DNA from: Streptomyces sp. T12
GTDB taxonomy: Bacteria > Actinomycetota > Actinomycetes > Streptomycetales > Streptomycetaceae
Length of the DNA stretch: 64,000 nt
Direction: 5' to 3'
NCBI RefSeq assembly: GCF_028736035.1
Contig: NZ_CP117866.1
Location: forward strand, 9,403,001-9,467,000
Position numbers and translations under genes: made by a program. The notes beneath the pieces are model-generated. The model was not told the origin of the DNA. It was given only the letters and a program-made list of their open reading frames with translations, and did no database searches. Of the stretch, positions 1 to 8,699 are shown in pieces; position 1 is the first letter of the stretch, and each line of letters starts with the position of its first letter.

Positions 1-311
<311 letters not shown>

Positions 312-372
312 TTTCCCAGCGGAATCGGCGGCACACCAAGAGACTTCAACGGCTTCTACGGAGACCCCCGTC

Positions 373-2547
373 ATGACACAGAGCACCACCATCCGCTGGG
401 AACAGGACCGTACCGGCGTCGTCACCCTCGTCCTCGACGACCCCAACCAGTCCGCGAACACCATGAACCAGGCGTTCCGCGACTCGCTCGCGGTGATCAC
501 CGACCGCCTGGAGGCCGAGAAGGACACCATCCGCGGTGTCATCATCACCTCCGCCAAGAAGACCTTCTTCGCCGGCGGCGACCTGCGCGACCTGATCCGG
601 GTCACCCCCGAGACCGCGCAGGACCTCTTCGACGGCGGCATGGAGATCAAGCGCCACCTGCGGCGCATCGAGACCCTGGGCAAGCCGGTCGTCGCCGCGA
701 TGAACGGTGCGGCCCTGGGCGGCGGTTACGAGATCGCGCTCGCCTGCCACCACCGCATCGCCCTCGACGCGCCCGGCTCCAAGATCGGCTGCCCCGAGGT
801 CACCCTCGGCCTGCTGCCGGGCGGTGGCGGCGTCGCACGCACCGTCCGCCTCCTCGGCATCGCCGACGCGCTGCTGAAGGTCCTGCTCCAGGGCACCCAG
901 TACAACCCGCAGCGCGCCCTGCAGAACGGCCTGATCGACGACGTGGCCGCCACCCAGGAGGAACTGCTCGCCAAGGCCCGCGCCTTCATCGAGGCCAACC
1001 CCGAATCACAGCAGCCCTGGGACAAGCCGGGCTACAGGATCCCCGGCGGTACGCCCGCCAACCCCAAGTTCGCGGCGAACCTGCCCGCCTTCCCGGCCAA
1101 CCTGCGCAAGCAGACGAACGGCGCCCCCTACCCGGCCCCACGCAACATCCTCGCGGCCGCCGTCGAGGGCTCGCAGGTCGACTTCGAGACGGCACAGGTC
1201 ATCGAGGCCCGCTACTTCGTGGAGCTGGCGGCGGGCCAGACGTCCAAGAACATGATCCAGGCGTTCTTCTTCGACCTCCAGGCCGTCAACTCCGGCGCCA
1301 ACCGCCCCAAGGGCGTCGAGCCGCGCCAGGTCCGCAAGGTCGCCGTCCTGGGGGCCGGGATGATGGGTGCGGGCATCGCCTACTCGTGCGCCCGCGCCGG
1401 CATCGAGGTGGTCCTGAAGGACGTGTCGCTCGAAGCCGCGGTCAAGGGCAAGGCCTACTCGGAGAAGCTGTGCGCGAAGGCGGTCTCCAGGGGCCGTACG
1501 GCGCAGGAGAAGGCCGACGCGCTGCTGGCGCGCATCACGCCGACGGCCGACCCCCAGGGCGTGGCCGGCTGTGACGCGGTCATCGAGGCCGTGTTCGAGA
1601 ACCCGGAGCTCAAGCACAAGGTCTTCCAGGAGATCCAGGACATCGTCGCGCCGGACGCGCTGCTGTGCTCCAACACCTCCACGCTGCCGATCACCGCGCT
1701 GGCCGAGGGCGTCGAGCGTCAGGCCGACTTCATCGGACTGCACTTCTTCTCGCCCGTCGACAAGATGCCGCTGGTCGAGATCATCAAGGGCGAGCGTACG
1801 GGGGAGGAGGCGCTGGCCCGCGCCTTCGACCTGGTCCGCCAGATCAACAAGACACCGATCGTCGTCAACGACTCCCGCGGCTTCTTCACCTCCCGCGTCA
1901 TCGGCCACTTCATCAACGAGGGCGTGGCGATGGTCGGCGAGGGCATCGAGCCCGCGTCGGTCGAACAGGCGGCGGCCCAGGCGGGCTACCCCGCCAAGGT
2001 CCTCTCCCTGATGGACGAACTGACGCTCACGCTGCCGCGCAAGATCCGGGGCGAGTCCAAGCGGGCCGTGGAGGAGGCGGGCGGCACCTGGACGTCCCAC
2101 CCCGCCGAGGCCGTCATCGACCGCATGGTCGACGAGTTCGACCGCACGGGACGCAGCGCAGGCGCCGGCTTCTACGACTATGACGCCGACGGCAAGCGGA
2201 CGGCTTTGTGGCCGGGCCTGCGCGAGCACTTCACACGCGAGGGTGCCGAGATCCCCTTCCGGGACATGCAGGAACGCATGCTGTTCTCCGAGGCGCTGGA
2301 CACGGTCCGGCTCCTGGAGGAGGGCGTCCTGACGTCCGTCGCCGACGCCAACATCGGCTCCATCTTCGGCATCGGCTTCCCCGGCTGGACGGGCGGCGTC
2401 CTGCAGTACATCAACGGCTACGAGGGCGGCGGCCCCGGCTTCGTGGCACGCGCGCGTGAACTCGCCGAGCGGTACGGGGACCGCTTCACGCCGCCGGCGC
2501 TGCTGGTGGAGAAGGCGGAGAAGGGGGAGCGGTTCGAGGACGCGTGA
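373..2547 (+). CDS. fadB: 3-hydroxyacyl-CoA dehydrogenase / enoyl-CoA hydratase fusion (FadB-type)
   Basis: This 724-aa bifunctional beta-oxidation enzyme hydrates trans-2-enoyl-CoA and oxidises the resulting 3-hydroxyacyl-CoA with NAD. The N-terminal crotonase domain (about residues 10-200) has the oxyanion-hole stretch [16 protein letters not shown]. The dehydrogenase part starts near residue 322 with the dinucleotide motif [14 protein letters not shown] and continues with the 3HCDH motif [15 protein letters not shown] and the C-terminal helical domain. Full family length (about 700-730). Start ATG follows GGAGAC. It lies directly after the thiolase gene and is closed by a hairpin at 2586-2609. 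Confidence 0.95.
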   Translation: MTQSTTIRWEQDRTGVVTLVLDDPNQSANTMNQAFRDSLAVITDRLEAEKDTIRGVIITSAKKTFFAGGDLRDLIRVTPETAQDLFDGGMEIKRHLRRIETLGKPVVAAMNGAALGGGYEIALACHHRIALDAPGSKIGCPEVTLGLLPGGGGVARTVRLLGIADALLKVLLQGTQYNPQRALQNGLIDDVAATQEELLAKARAFIEANPESQQPWDKPGYRIPGGTPANPKFAANLPAFPANLRKQTNGAPYPAPRNILAAAVEGSQVDFETAQVIEARYFVELAAGQTSKNMIQAFFFDLQAVNSGANRPKGVEPRQVRKVAVLGAGMMGAGIAYSCARAGIEVVLKDVSLEAAVKGKAYSEKLCAKAVSRGRTAQEKADALLARITPTADPQGVAGCDAVIEAVFENPELKHKVFQEIQDIVAPDALLCSNTSTLPITALAEGVERQADFIGLHFFSPVDKMPLVEIIKGERTGEEALARAFDLVRQINKTPIVVNDSRGFFTSRVIGHFINEGVAMVGEGIEPASVEQAAAQAGYPAKVLSLMDELTLTLPRKIRGESKRAVEEAGGTWTSHPAEAVIDRMVDEFDRTGRSAGAGFYDYDADGKRTALWPGLREHFTREGAEIPFRDMQERMLFSEALDTVRLLEEGVLTSVADANIGSIFGIGFPGWTGGVLQYINGYEGGGPGFVARARELAERYGDRFTPPALLVEKAEKGERFEDA

Positions 2548-2585
2548 GGCCGGGTGGCCCTGAACGGGCCTCGCCCTCAAACGCC

Positions 2586-2609
2586 GGAAGGGCTGAAATC
2601 AGCCCTTCC
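2586..2609 (+). terminator. hairpin terminator after fadB
   Basis: A perfect inverted repeat, GGAAGGGCTGA and TCAGCCCTTCC, is separated by two bases and lies 38 bases after the fadB stop. No T-run follows, which is normal for factor-independent terminators in high-GC actinobacteria. It separates the fad operon from the decarboxylase gene. Confidence 0.75.
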
Positions 2610-2728
2610 GAGCCCTCCCCCCACCCCTGTTCCGCTGACCGAGACGCCACTCTTGCCTTCGCGGGGCGAGGTCACCCACGCTGACGGGCACACCCGTAGC
2701 ACGGTCCCCGTCCCCCGGAGGAGCCCTC

Positions 2729-4357
2729 ATGGGATCCCGCCCTGCCCTCGCCCTCCTGGACATCCTGCGCGGCGAGGGCGTGGACCGCGTCTTCGGCAAC
2801 CCGGGAACCACCGAACTGCCCTTCCTGGCAGCGCTCTCGGAGGCCGACGACGCCCCCGAATACGTCCTCGGCATCCACGAGGGCGCCGTCGTCTCCATGG
2901 CCGACGGCTACGCCCGCGGCACCGGCCGCCCCGCCTTCGTGAGCCTGCACATCGCGGCCGGCCTCGCCAACGGCCTGATCGGCCTGCTCAACGCCCGCCG
3001 CTCCCGCACCCCCCTCGTGGTGACGGCCGGCCAGCAGGACCGCCGCCACCTCCAGCAGGACCCGATGCTCTCGGGCGACCTTACGGGCCTCGCGGCCCCC
3101 GCGGTGAAGGCGACGTTCGACGTCCAGCACGCCCGAGACCTCCCGCTCGCCCTGCGCCGCGCCTTCGCGCTCGCCGTACGGCCGCCCGCGGGGCCCGTGT
3201 TCCTCTCCGTCCCCACGGATCTCCTCGCCGAGGACACCGAGATCGAGGTCCCGCCCCGCACCCCCACACCCGCACCGGGACCGGCCCCGGGCCTGGAACG
3301 CGCCGCCCTCCTGCTCGGCGACTCCACCCGCCCCGCGATCGTCGCCGGTGACGGCGTGGGCCGCGAGGACGCCCTCGGCGCACTCGTACGCACCGCGGAG
3401 GCCTGGGGCGCCACCGTCCACCACCAACCGATGGCCGACTGCCTGAACTTCCCGACCGCGCACCCCCTCCACGCCGGGATGCTGCCCCCGCGCCACGACG
3501 CCATCCGCGCCGCGCTCGCCGCGTACGACACCGTGCTGATCGCCGGCGCCCACGCCTTCACCCCGCACCACTACACCCCCGGCCCCGCCCTGCCGCCCGG
3601 ACTCACCGTCGTACAACTGGACTCCGACCCGGACGAGATCGGCCGCAACTTCCCCGCCGACACCGGACTCGTCGGCTCCCTCGCCCCCTCCCTGCACCGC
3701 CTCGCCGAACTGCTCCGCGACCGCGTCCCCGACCACACCGCCAAGTCCCGCATCCTGCGCGCGGGCGAACGGCACGCCGCCGAGCGCGACCGCGCCGAGT
3801 CCGCGGCCCGCACCGCCTACTCCGAAGCCCCGCTCGCTCCGTGGGCCGCCGCCCACGCCGTGGCCCGGGGGCTGCCGCCCGACGCCGTGGTCGTCGAAGA
3901 GGCCATCACCGTCGGCCTGTTGTTACGCCGCCTCGTCCGCCTCGACCGCCCCGGCAGCTACACCCACACCGTCGGTGGCGGCCTCGGCTGGGGCATCGGC
4001 GCCGCCGTCGGCCGCGCGCTCGCCGAACCCGGCCGGCCGGTGGTCGCCGTCCTGGGCGACGGCTGCACGCTGTTCGGCCTGCAGGGCCTGTGGAGCGCCG
4101 CCCGGCAGGCCGCCCCCGTCCTGTTCGTGGTGATGAGCAACGGCGCCTACCGCACCGTCCAGGACACCTACGCGTCGATGGGCGGCCAGGGCGTCTGCCC
4201 GGGCACCGAACTGGGCCCACTGGACTTCACCCAGGCCGCGGGCTTCTTCGGCGTCGACGCGGTACGGGCTCGGAGCGCGACCCACTTGCGGGAACTGGTC
4301 TCCGGGGCGGGGGAGTTGACCCGGCCGCTCCTCGTCGACGTACCCCTACGAGCGTGA
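2729..4357 (+). CDS. mdlC: benzoylformate-decarboxylase-like thiamine diphosphate enzyme
   Basis: A 542-aa ThDP-dependent decarboxylase with the usual three domains. Close family motifs: GNPGTTELPF (residues 23-32), the activating Glu in IHEGA (Glu51), the active-site His in SLHIAAG (His74), a second His near residue 280 in GAHAFTPHHY, and the cofactor motif GDGC...N around residues 440-475. In the Pseudomonas mandelate-pathway enzyme the residue after GNPG is a catalytic Ser; here it is Thr27, so substrate preference may differ. GGAGGAG precedes the ATG. The expected reaction is benzoylformate to benzaldehyde plus CO2, but other 2-keto acids are possible. No mandelate dehydrogenase lies nearby; a decayed IclR regulator follows immediately. 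Confidence 0.85.
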   Translation: MGSRPALALLDILRGEGVDRVFGNPGTTELPFLAALSEADDAPEYVLGIHEGAVVSMADGYARGTGRPAFVSLHIAAGLANGLIGLLNARRSRTPLVVTAGQQDRRHLQQDPMLSGDLTGLAAPAVKATFDVQHARDLPLALRRAFALAVRPPAGPVFLSVPTDLLAEDTEIEVPPRTPTPAPGPAPGLERAALLLGDSTRPAIVAGDGVGREDALGALVRTAEAWGATVHHQPMADCLNFPTAHPLHAGMLPPRHDAIRAALAAYDTVLIAGAHAFTPHHYTPGPALPPGLTVVQLDSDPDEIGRNFPADTGLVGSLAPSLHRLAELLRDRVPDHTAKSRILRAGERHAAERDRAESAARTAYSEAPLAPWAAAHAVARGLPPDAVVVEEAITVGLLLRRLVRLDRPGSYTHTVGGGLGWGIGAAVGRALAEPGRPVVAVLGDGCTLFGLQGLWSAARQAAPVLFVVMSNGAYRTVQDTYASMGGQGVCPGTELGPLDFTQAAGFFGVDAVRARSATHLRELVSGAGELTRPLLVDVPLRA

Positions 4358-4379
4358 CGCCGGCCCCTGCGCGCCGGCC

Positions 4380-4684
4380 CTGCCGAGCGCACACCCGAGG
4401 GCGCCCACCGCATTGGGCCCGGTCTCTGCATCCCTGGCCGGTCGGCGCCGTCCGAGCGCGAACTGTGCGACGCCGCACTGCCGTACCTGAAGGTCACAGG
4501 CCGCCGCGCCACCCCGATCGTCTCCCGCACCGGCGGCCGCCTGCCCGCCCACTGCACCGCGACCGGCAAGGTGTTCCTCCCCCTGACCCGGGCCCGCGGC
4601 TACGGCGTCAACCTGGAGGAGGCCGAGGTCGGCGCCGGGGTGTGTGCGGCGGCCCGGGCGCTGACGCGGACACGGTCAGGCTGA
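4380..4684 (+). pseudogene. remnant of an IclR-family transcriptional regulator
   Basis: In the frame continuing past the decarboxylase stop, the translation reads ERTPEGAHRIGPGL, then SERELCDAALPYL, then TGRRATPIVSRTGGRLPAHC, then TATGKVFLPL, then GYGVNLEEAEVGAGVCAAA, and stops at 4682. Each segment is recognisable IclR: the end of the winged helix-turn-helix, the linker helix and the effector domain, in the right order. About 30 residues are missing after LPYL and about 60 after FLPLTRAR, and the N-terminal recognition helix is absent, so the gene is broken. It probably once regulated the neighbouring decarboxylase gene. Recognition is by eye and the exact ends are approximate. Confidence 0.75.
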
Positions 4685-4745
4685 GGGCGGGCGATCAGTC
4701 GGCTCGGTCGCCGGCCACTGGGCGAAGACGCAGACCCTGAACGTG

Positions 4746-5516
4746 TCAGGCGGATCCGCGTTCCTCCGAGATGTCTTCGCCCGGCACGTCGCCGAGCCAC
4801 TGCGTCAGTTCCTCCCTCAACGAGCGCTGAAAGGCCGTCAACAGGGCCTGCACCACCACGGGGTGCATGGAGGCGGACAGCGACTTCACGTCCTGCGCCG
4901 CACGCTCCGACACCTCCCCGCGGAAGAGCTGCGACAACTCGTGCGCGGCGGCACGTGAGTGCTCGATGAGGACCTTGCGCGCCGCGAGGATCGCCTCCTG
5001 CGACAGCGGTACGTCCAGCAGTCCCACGCCCAGCCGCAGCAGCCCGAGATCGACGCGGTAGTAGCCGGACCCGTCTGCGCCTCCGTCTCCCTCCCGGTCC
5101 CTGTCACCTGCCTCGACCACGCCCATCGCGGCCAGCCGCTCCACGTCGTCGTCGCCGAGCACCCGCCCCGCCCGCTGCTCCAGCTCCGCCCGCGTCACCG
5201 TCGCCACGGCCTCCGGCGCCCAGGAGGCCACCACGGCCCGGTGAATGGCGAGGTCATGGGCGTCCAGATCGGGTGGCAGCTGGTGCAGATACCGCTCGAT
5301 GGCCGCCAGCGTCATGCCCTGCTGCTGCAACTCCTCGATGAGCGCCAGCCGGCCCAGATGCTCTCGCCCGTAGTGCCCCACTCTGCGCGGACCGATCACC
5401 GGGGGCGGCAGCAGCCCCTTGGTGCCGTAGAACCGCACCGTGCGGACCGTCACACCCGCCCGCGCGGCCAGCTCGTCGATCGTGAGGGTGGGCCCCTCGG
5501 TGGTGTCGGTCGTCAT
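4746..5516 (-). CDS. MerR-family transcriptional regulator
   Basis: A 256-aa regulator. The N-terminal MerR winged-helix domain (about residues 10-80) starts LTIDELAARAGVTVRTVRFY and continues to the helix EELQQQGMTLAAIERYL. The remaining 170 residues are largely helical and match no effector domain I recognise; no cysteine cluster for metal sensing is visible. The ATG at 5516 is chosen because the domain begins right after it. An upstream in-frame extension to 5768 reads as low-complexity Arg-rich sequence. There is no Shine-Dalgarno sequence, and a promoter-like element ends about seven bases before the ATG, so the mRNA may be leaderless. It is divergent from the amino-acid permease. Confidence 0.85.
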   Translation of the reverse strand: MTTDTTEGPTLTIDELAARAGVTVRTVRFYGTKGLLPPPVIGPRRVGHYGREHLGRLALIEELQQQGMTLAAIERYLHQLPPDLDAHDLAIHRAVVASWAPEAVATVTRAELEQRAGRVLGDDDVERLAAMGVVEAGDRDREGDGGADGSGYYRVDLGLLRLGVGLLDVPLSQEAILAARKVLIEHSRAAAHELSQLFRGEVSERAAQDVKSLSASMHPVVVQALLTAFQRSLREELTQWLGDVPGEDISEERGSA

Positions 5517-5531
5517 GTGCAGCAGTATCGC

Positions 5532-5552
5532 TGTCTCACCAGTGCTGTGACA
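5532..5552 (-). promoter_or_regulatory. candidate MerR operator/promoter
   Basis: A 21-bp imperfect palindrome (TGTCAC on the left and TGAGACA on the right of the minus strand; 16 of 20 paired positions agree) lies 15 bases before the regulator ATG. On the minus strand TGTCAC could serve as a -35 box and GATACT, 17 bases on, as a -10, placing the palindrome across the spacer as in typical MerR-controlled promoters. This is inference from position and symmetry. Confidence 0.4.
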
Positions 5553-5745
5553 CCTCCTGCGGCGCGCGGGGCGGCGCGGGGCTGCCGTGTGAGATGTAAC
5601 GCTCTGTGACGTACGCCACCGCGTGAGCCGTGCCTCTGGGGGAAGGTGACCCCTTGGTCTGCGCCTTTTACCGAGGTCGCAGGCCATACGTACGTCCGGA
5701 CACCCGAGCGCGACCCGCTCGGGCGCACCAGAGAGTGGTACCCCC

Positions 5746-7212
5746 GTGAGCAAGGACGCCGTGAACACGGCAGTGGCCGCACCCCGTACCGACGCGGCCT
5801 CGATGCCCGCGGACGCGGGCGACGCCGGTTACAGCAAGGACCTCAAGGCCCGCCACGTCAACATGATCGCCATCGGCGGGGCCATCGGCACCGGCCTCTT
5901 CCTCGGCGCCGGCGGCCGCCTCCACAACGCGGGCCCGGCGCTGGCGATCGCCTACCTGGTCTGCGGCATCTTCGCCTTCTTCGTCGTCCGTGCCCTCGGC
6001 GAGCTGGTGCTCTACCGCCCCTCGTCCGGATCCTTCGTGTCGTACGCGCGCGAGTTCCTCGGCGAGAAGGGCGCCTACGTCGCCGGCTGGATGTACTTCC
6101 TGAACTGGTCGACGACCGGCATCGCCGACATCACCGCGATCGCGCTCTACACGCACTACTGGAGCATGTTCACCGACATCCCGCAGTGGGCGCTGGCCCT
6201 GGCCGCCCTCGCGGTGGTCCTGGCGGTGAACCTGATCTCGGTGAAGATCTTCGGCGAGATGGAGTTCTGGTTCGCGATCATCAAGGTCGCCACGCTCGTC
6301 GGCTTCATGCTGATCGGCATCTTCCTGCTCGCCACCCAGCACAAGGTCGGCGGCCAGACCCCCAGCCTTGACGTGATCACCGACCACGGCGGCGTCTTCC
6401 CGCACGGCCTGATGCCCGTCGTCCTCGTCATGCAGGGCGTGATCTTCGCGTACGCCGCCCTGGAGCTGGTCGGTGTCGCCGCGGGCGAGACCGCCGAGCC
6501 GGAGAAGATCGTCCCGCGCGCGGTGAACTCGATCATGTGGCGCGTGGGCCTGTTCTACGTCGGCTCGGTCGTCCTCCTCGCCCTCCTCCTCCCCGGCTCG
6601 GTCTACTCGGCCGACGAGAGCCCCTTCGTCACCGTCCTGTCGAAGATCGGCGTCGAGGGCGCGGGCGACGTGATGAACCTGGTGGTCCTGACGGCGGCGA
6701 TGTCGTCGCTGAACTCCGGCCTGTACTCCACGGGCCGCATCCTCCGCTCGATGGCGATGGCGGGCTCGGCCCCGAAGTTCACCGCCCGCATGAACCGCAG
6801 CCAGGTCCCCTACGGCGGCATCCTGCTCACCTGCGCGGTGTGCGTGCTCGGCGTCGGCCTGAACTACCTCATGCCCAGCCAGGCCTTCGAGATCGTGCTG
6901 AACGTCGCCTCCCTCGGCATCATCTCGACCTGGGTGATCATCATGATCTGCCACCTGATCTTCGTCCGCCGCGCCAAGGCGGGCCTGCTCGCCCGACCGA
7001 GCTTCCGCCTCCCCGGCAGCCCGGTCACGGAGATCGTGACGATCGCCTTCCTCCTCTCCGTACTCGCCCTGATGTGGAACGACCCCGAGGTCGGCCGCAA
7101 GACCCTCCTCCTCATCCCGGTCATCGCGGCGATGCTGGTCGCCGGCTGGTTCGCGATCCGACGCCGGGTCGCGCGAGCGGAGGACCGGGAGCTGACCGAA
7201 CTCACGAAGTAA
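5746..7212 (+). CDS. amino-acid permease (APC superfamily, GabP/AnsP-like)
   Basis: A 488-aa proton-coupled amino-acid importer of the amino acid-polyamine-organocation superfamily. After a 35-residue hydrophilic N-terminus comes the family signature [21 protein letters not shown], in the first membrane helix, followed by about eleven further hydrophobic segments. The length fits the 12-helix AAT subfamily (GABA, asparagine and aromatic permeases). The substrate cannot be decided from sequence. GTG start at 5746. Divergent from the MerR gene with 229 bp between them; that stretch holds the MerR operator candidate and nothing else I recognise. Confidence 0.9.
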   Translation: MSKDAVNTAVAAPRTDAASMPADAGDAGYSKDLKARHVNMIAIGGAIGTGLFLGAGGRLHNAGPALAIAYLVCGIFAFFVVRALGELVLYRPSSGSFVSYAREFLGEKGAYVAGWMYFLNWSTTGIADITAIALYTHYWSMFTDIPQWALALAALAVVLAVNLISVKIFGEMEFWFAIIKVATLVGFMLIGIFLLATQHKVGGQTPSLDVITDHGGVFPHGLMPVVLVMQGVIFAYAALELVGVAAGETAEPEKIVPRAVNSIMWRVGLFYVGSVVLLALLLPGSVYSADESPFVTVLSKIGVEGAGDVMNLVVLTAAMSSLNSGLYSTGRILRSMAMAGSAPKFTARMNRSQVPYGGILLTCAVCVLGVGLNYLMPSQAFEIVLNVASLGIISTWVIIMICHLIFVRRAKAGLLARPSFRLPGSPVTEIVTIAFLLSVLALMWNDPEVGRKTLLLIPVIAAMLVAGWFAIRRRVARAEDRELTELTK

Positions 7213-7252
7213 TCGACAGGCCGTTGTCAGTGGCGGCCTCTACGGTGGCGTC

Positions 7253-7741
7253 ATGTCGGAGATCACGTATGTCCGGGGTGACGCCACCGTTCCGTCGGTG
7301 AAGGGCGTCAAGGTGATCGCCCATGTCTGCAACGACATCGGGGGATGGGGGAAGGGTTTCGTCCTGGCCGTGTCACGCCGCTGGACGGAGCCGGAGGCGG
7401 CCTACCGGGCCTGGCACCGCGACCGCGCGTCGAACGACTTCGGGCTGGGCGCCGCCCAGTTCGTGCAGGTCGAGCCGTATGTGTGGGTGGCGAACCTGAT
7501 CGGGCAACGGGGGATACGCACAGGCAGCAAGGGCGTCCCGGTCCGGTACGAGGCGATCGACACGGCGCTGGCAAGGCTGGCCGACAAGGCGACCGAACTC
7601 GGCGCGTCCGTGCACATGCCGCGGATAGGGTGCGGGTTGGCCGGGGGCAAGTGGCCCCGCGTCGAGCCGTTGATCACCGATCGGCTTGTGCGGAGGGGAG
7701 TCGCCGTCACGGTCTACGACCATGGGGAGGGCGGAAGTTGA
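7253..7741 (+). CDS. macro-domain (ADP-ribose-binding) protein
   Basis: A 162-aa single-domain protein of the macro (Appr-1''-p processing) family, which binds or hydrolyses ADP-ribose derivatives. Evidence: ITYVRGDAT at the N-terminus, AHVCNDIGGWGKGFVLAVSRRW (the ADP-ribose-binding loop, from about residue 24), GAAQFVQVEPYVWVANLIGQ, and the second loop MPRIGCGLAGGKW. This pattern resembles stand-alone bacterial macro proteins similar to yeast Poa1p (ADP-ribose-1''-phosphate phosphatase). The stop overlaps the TTG start of the downstream PfkB kinase, so the two are translationally coupled and may act on linked nucleotide or ribose metabolites. Confidence 0.9.
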   Translation: MSEITYVRGDATVPSVKGVKVIAHVCNDIGGWGKGFVLAVSRRWTEPEAAYRAWHRDRASNDFGLGAAQFVQVEPYVWVANLIGQRGIRTGSKGVPVRYEAIDTALARLADKATELGASVHMPRIGCGLAGGKWPRVEPLITDRLVRRGVAVTVYDHGEGGS

Positions 7742-8685
7742 GCCGGGACATCGACGTGCTCGTGTTGGGCGGTGCCGGTGTGGACACCATCGTGTACGTC
7801 CCCGAGCTGCCCCTCCCGTACGCCGACAGCTACATGATCGACAGTGGGATCCGTACCCGCGCCGGTCAGACCGGGGACTTCGTGGCCGCCGGTCTGAGCG
7901 GCCTCGGCCTGCGCACCCACCACGTCGACTTCCTCGGCGAGGACCCCGAGGGCGACCTCGTCCGAGCCCTGCACCGCGAGCACGGCATCGCCCTGACCGC
8001 GATCCCGCAGCCCGCCGGCACCAAGCGCGCGGTCAACCTGGTCGGGCCGGACGGACGGCGGCTGTCCCTGTACGACACCAGCAGGGCACACGCGGACGAC
8101 CGGTTCCCCGAGGACACACTGCGCACCCTCGCGGGGGCCGGCCGGCACGCGCATGTGTCGATCACCCACCCCTGCGCCCACGCCCTGCCCGCCCTCCGCG
8201 AGGCCGGCGTCACACTCTCCACCGACCTCCACAACTGGGACGGGGAGAACCCGTACCACGAGCCCTTCGCGTACGCGGCCGACGTGGTGTTCCTCTCCGC
8301 GGCCGCCCTGACCGACCCGGAGCGGACCATGCGCCGCATCGCCGAGCGGGGGAGAGCCGAGGTGGTCGTCGCCACCGCCGGAGCCGAGGGCGCTTCCCTC
8401 CTGACCGACGGCGTGCTCACACACGTTCCCCCGGTGGCTCCACCGGCGCCGGTGGTGGACTCCAACGGCGCCGGCGACGCCTTCGCGGCCGCCTTCCTCT
8501 TCGGCATGCTGTCCGGCGAGCCACCGCACCGATGCGCCCTGTACGGCGCGGTGGCCGGCGCCCATGCCTGCACGGTGCCGTCGACGGAGACGGACGCGAT
8601 CGGACGGGACGAACTCCTCACGCGCGCGGCCTCGTTCGAGGCCCCTGAGGCCCCCAAGGCCGTTGGGGCTCCTAAGGCCTCCTAA
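7738..8685 (+). CDS. PfkB-family carbohydrate kinase
   Basis: A 315-aa kinase of the ribokinase/PfkB fold. The start is TTG at 7738, overlapping the previous stop by four bases and preceded by GGGGAGGGCGG; the protein then opens with DIDVLVLGGAGVDTIVYVPELP, the usual N-terminal strand and sugar lid. The C-terminal signature DSNGAGDAFAAAF carries the catalytic Asp and anion hole (about residues 240-252). Substrate unknown: PfkB members phosphorylate ribose, fructose, adenosine and others. Coupling to a macro-domain gene suggests ribose-type substrates (inference). The last 15 residues are a low-complexity Ala/Pro/Lys tail from a short DNA repeat (8655-8697). Confidence 0.88.
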   Translation: MSRDIDVLVLGGAGVDTIVYVPELPLPYADSYMIDSGIRTRAGQTGDFVAAGLSGLGLRTHHVDFLGEDPEGDLVRALHREHGIALTAIPQPAGTKRAVNLVGPDGRRLSLYDTSRAHADDRFPEDTLRTLAGAGRHAHVSITHPCAHALPALREAGVTLSTDLHNWDGENPYHEPFAYAADVVFLSAAALTDPERTMRRIAERGRAEVVVATAGAEGASLLTDGVLTHVPPVAPPAPVVDSNGAGDAFAAAFLFGMLSGEPPHRCALYGAVAGAHACTVPSTETDAIGRDELLTRAASFEAPEAPKAVGAPKAS

Positions 8686-8699
8686 GGCCCCCTAGGACG

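Noticed and set aside
1006..2580. 524-codon minus-strand frame opposite fadB
   Set aside because: Antisense shadow; fadB has continuous family similarity and a ribosome site.
8655..8697. Short CCTAAGG repeats at the end of the PfkB gene as a terminator
   Set aside because: They form overlapping direct repeats, not a stable hairpin, and partly encode the low-complexity protein tail.
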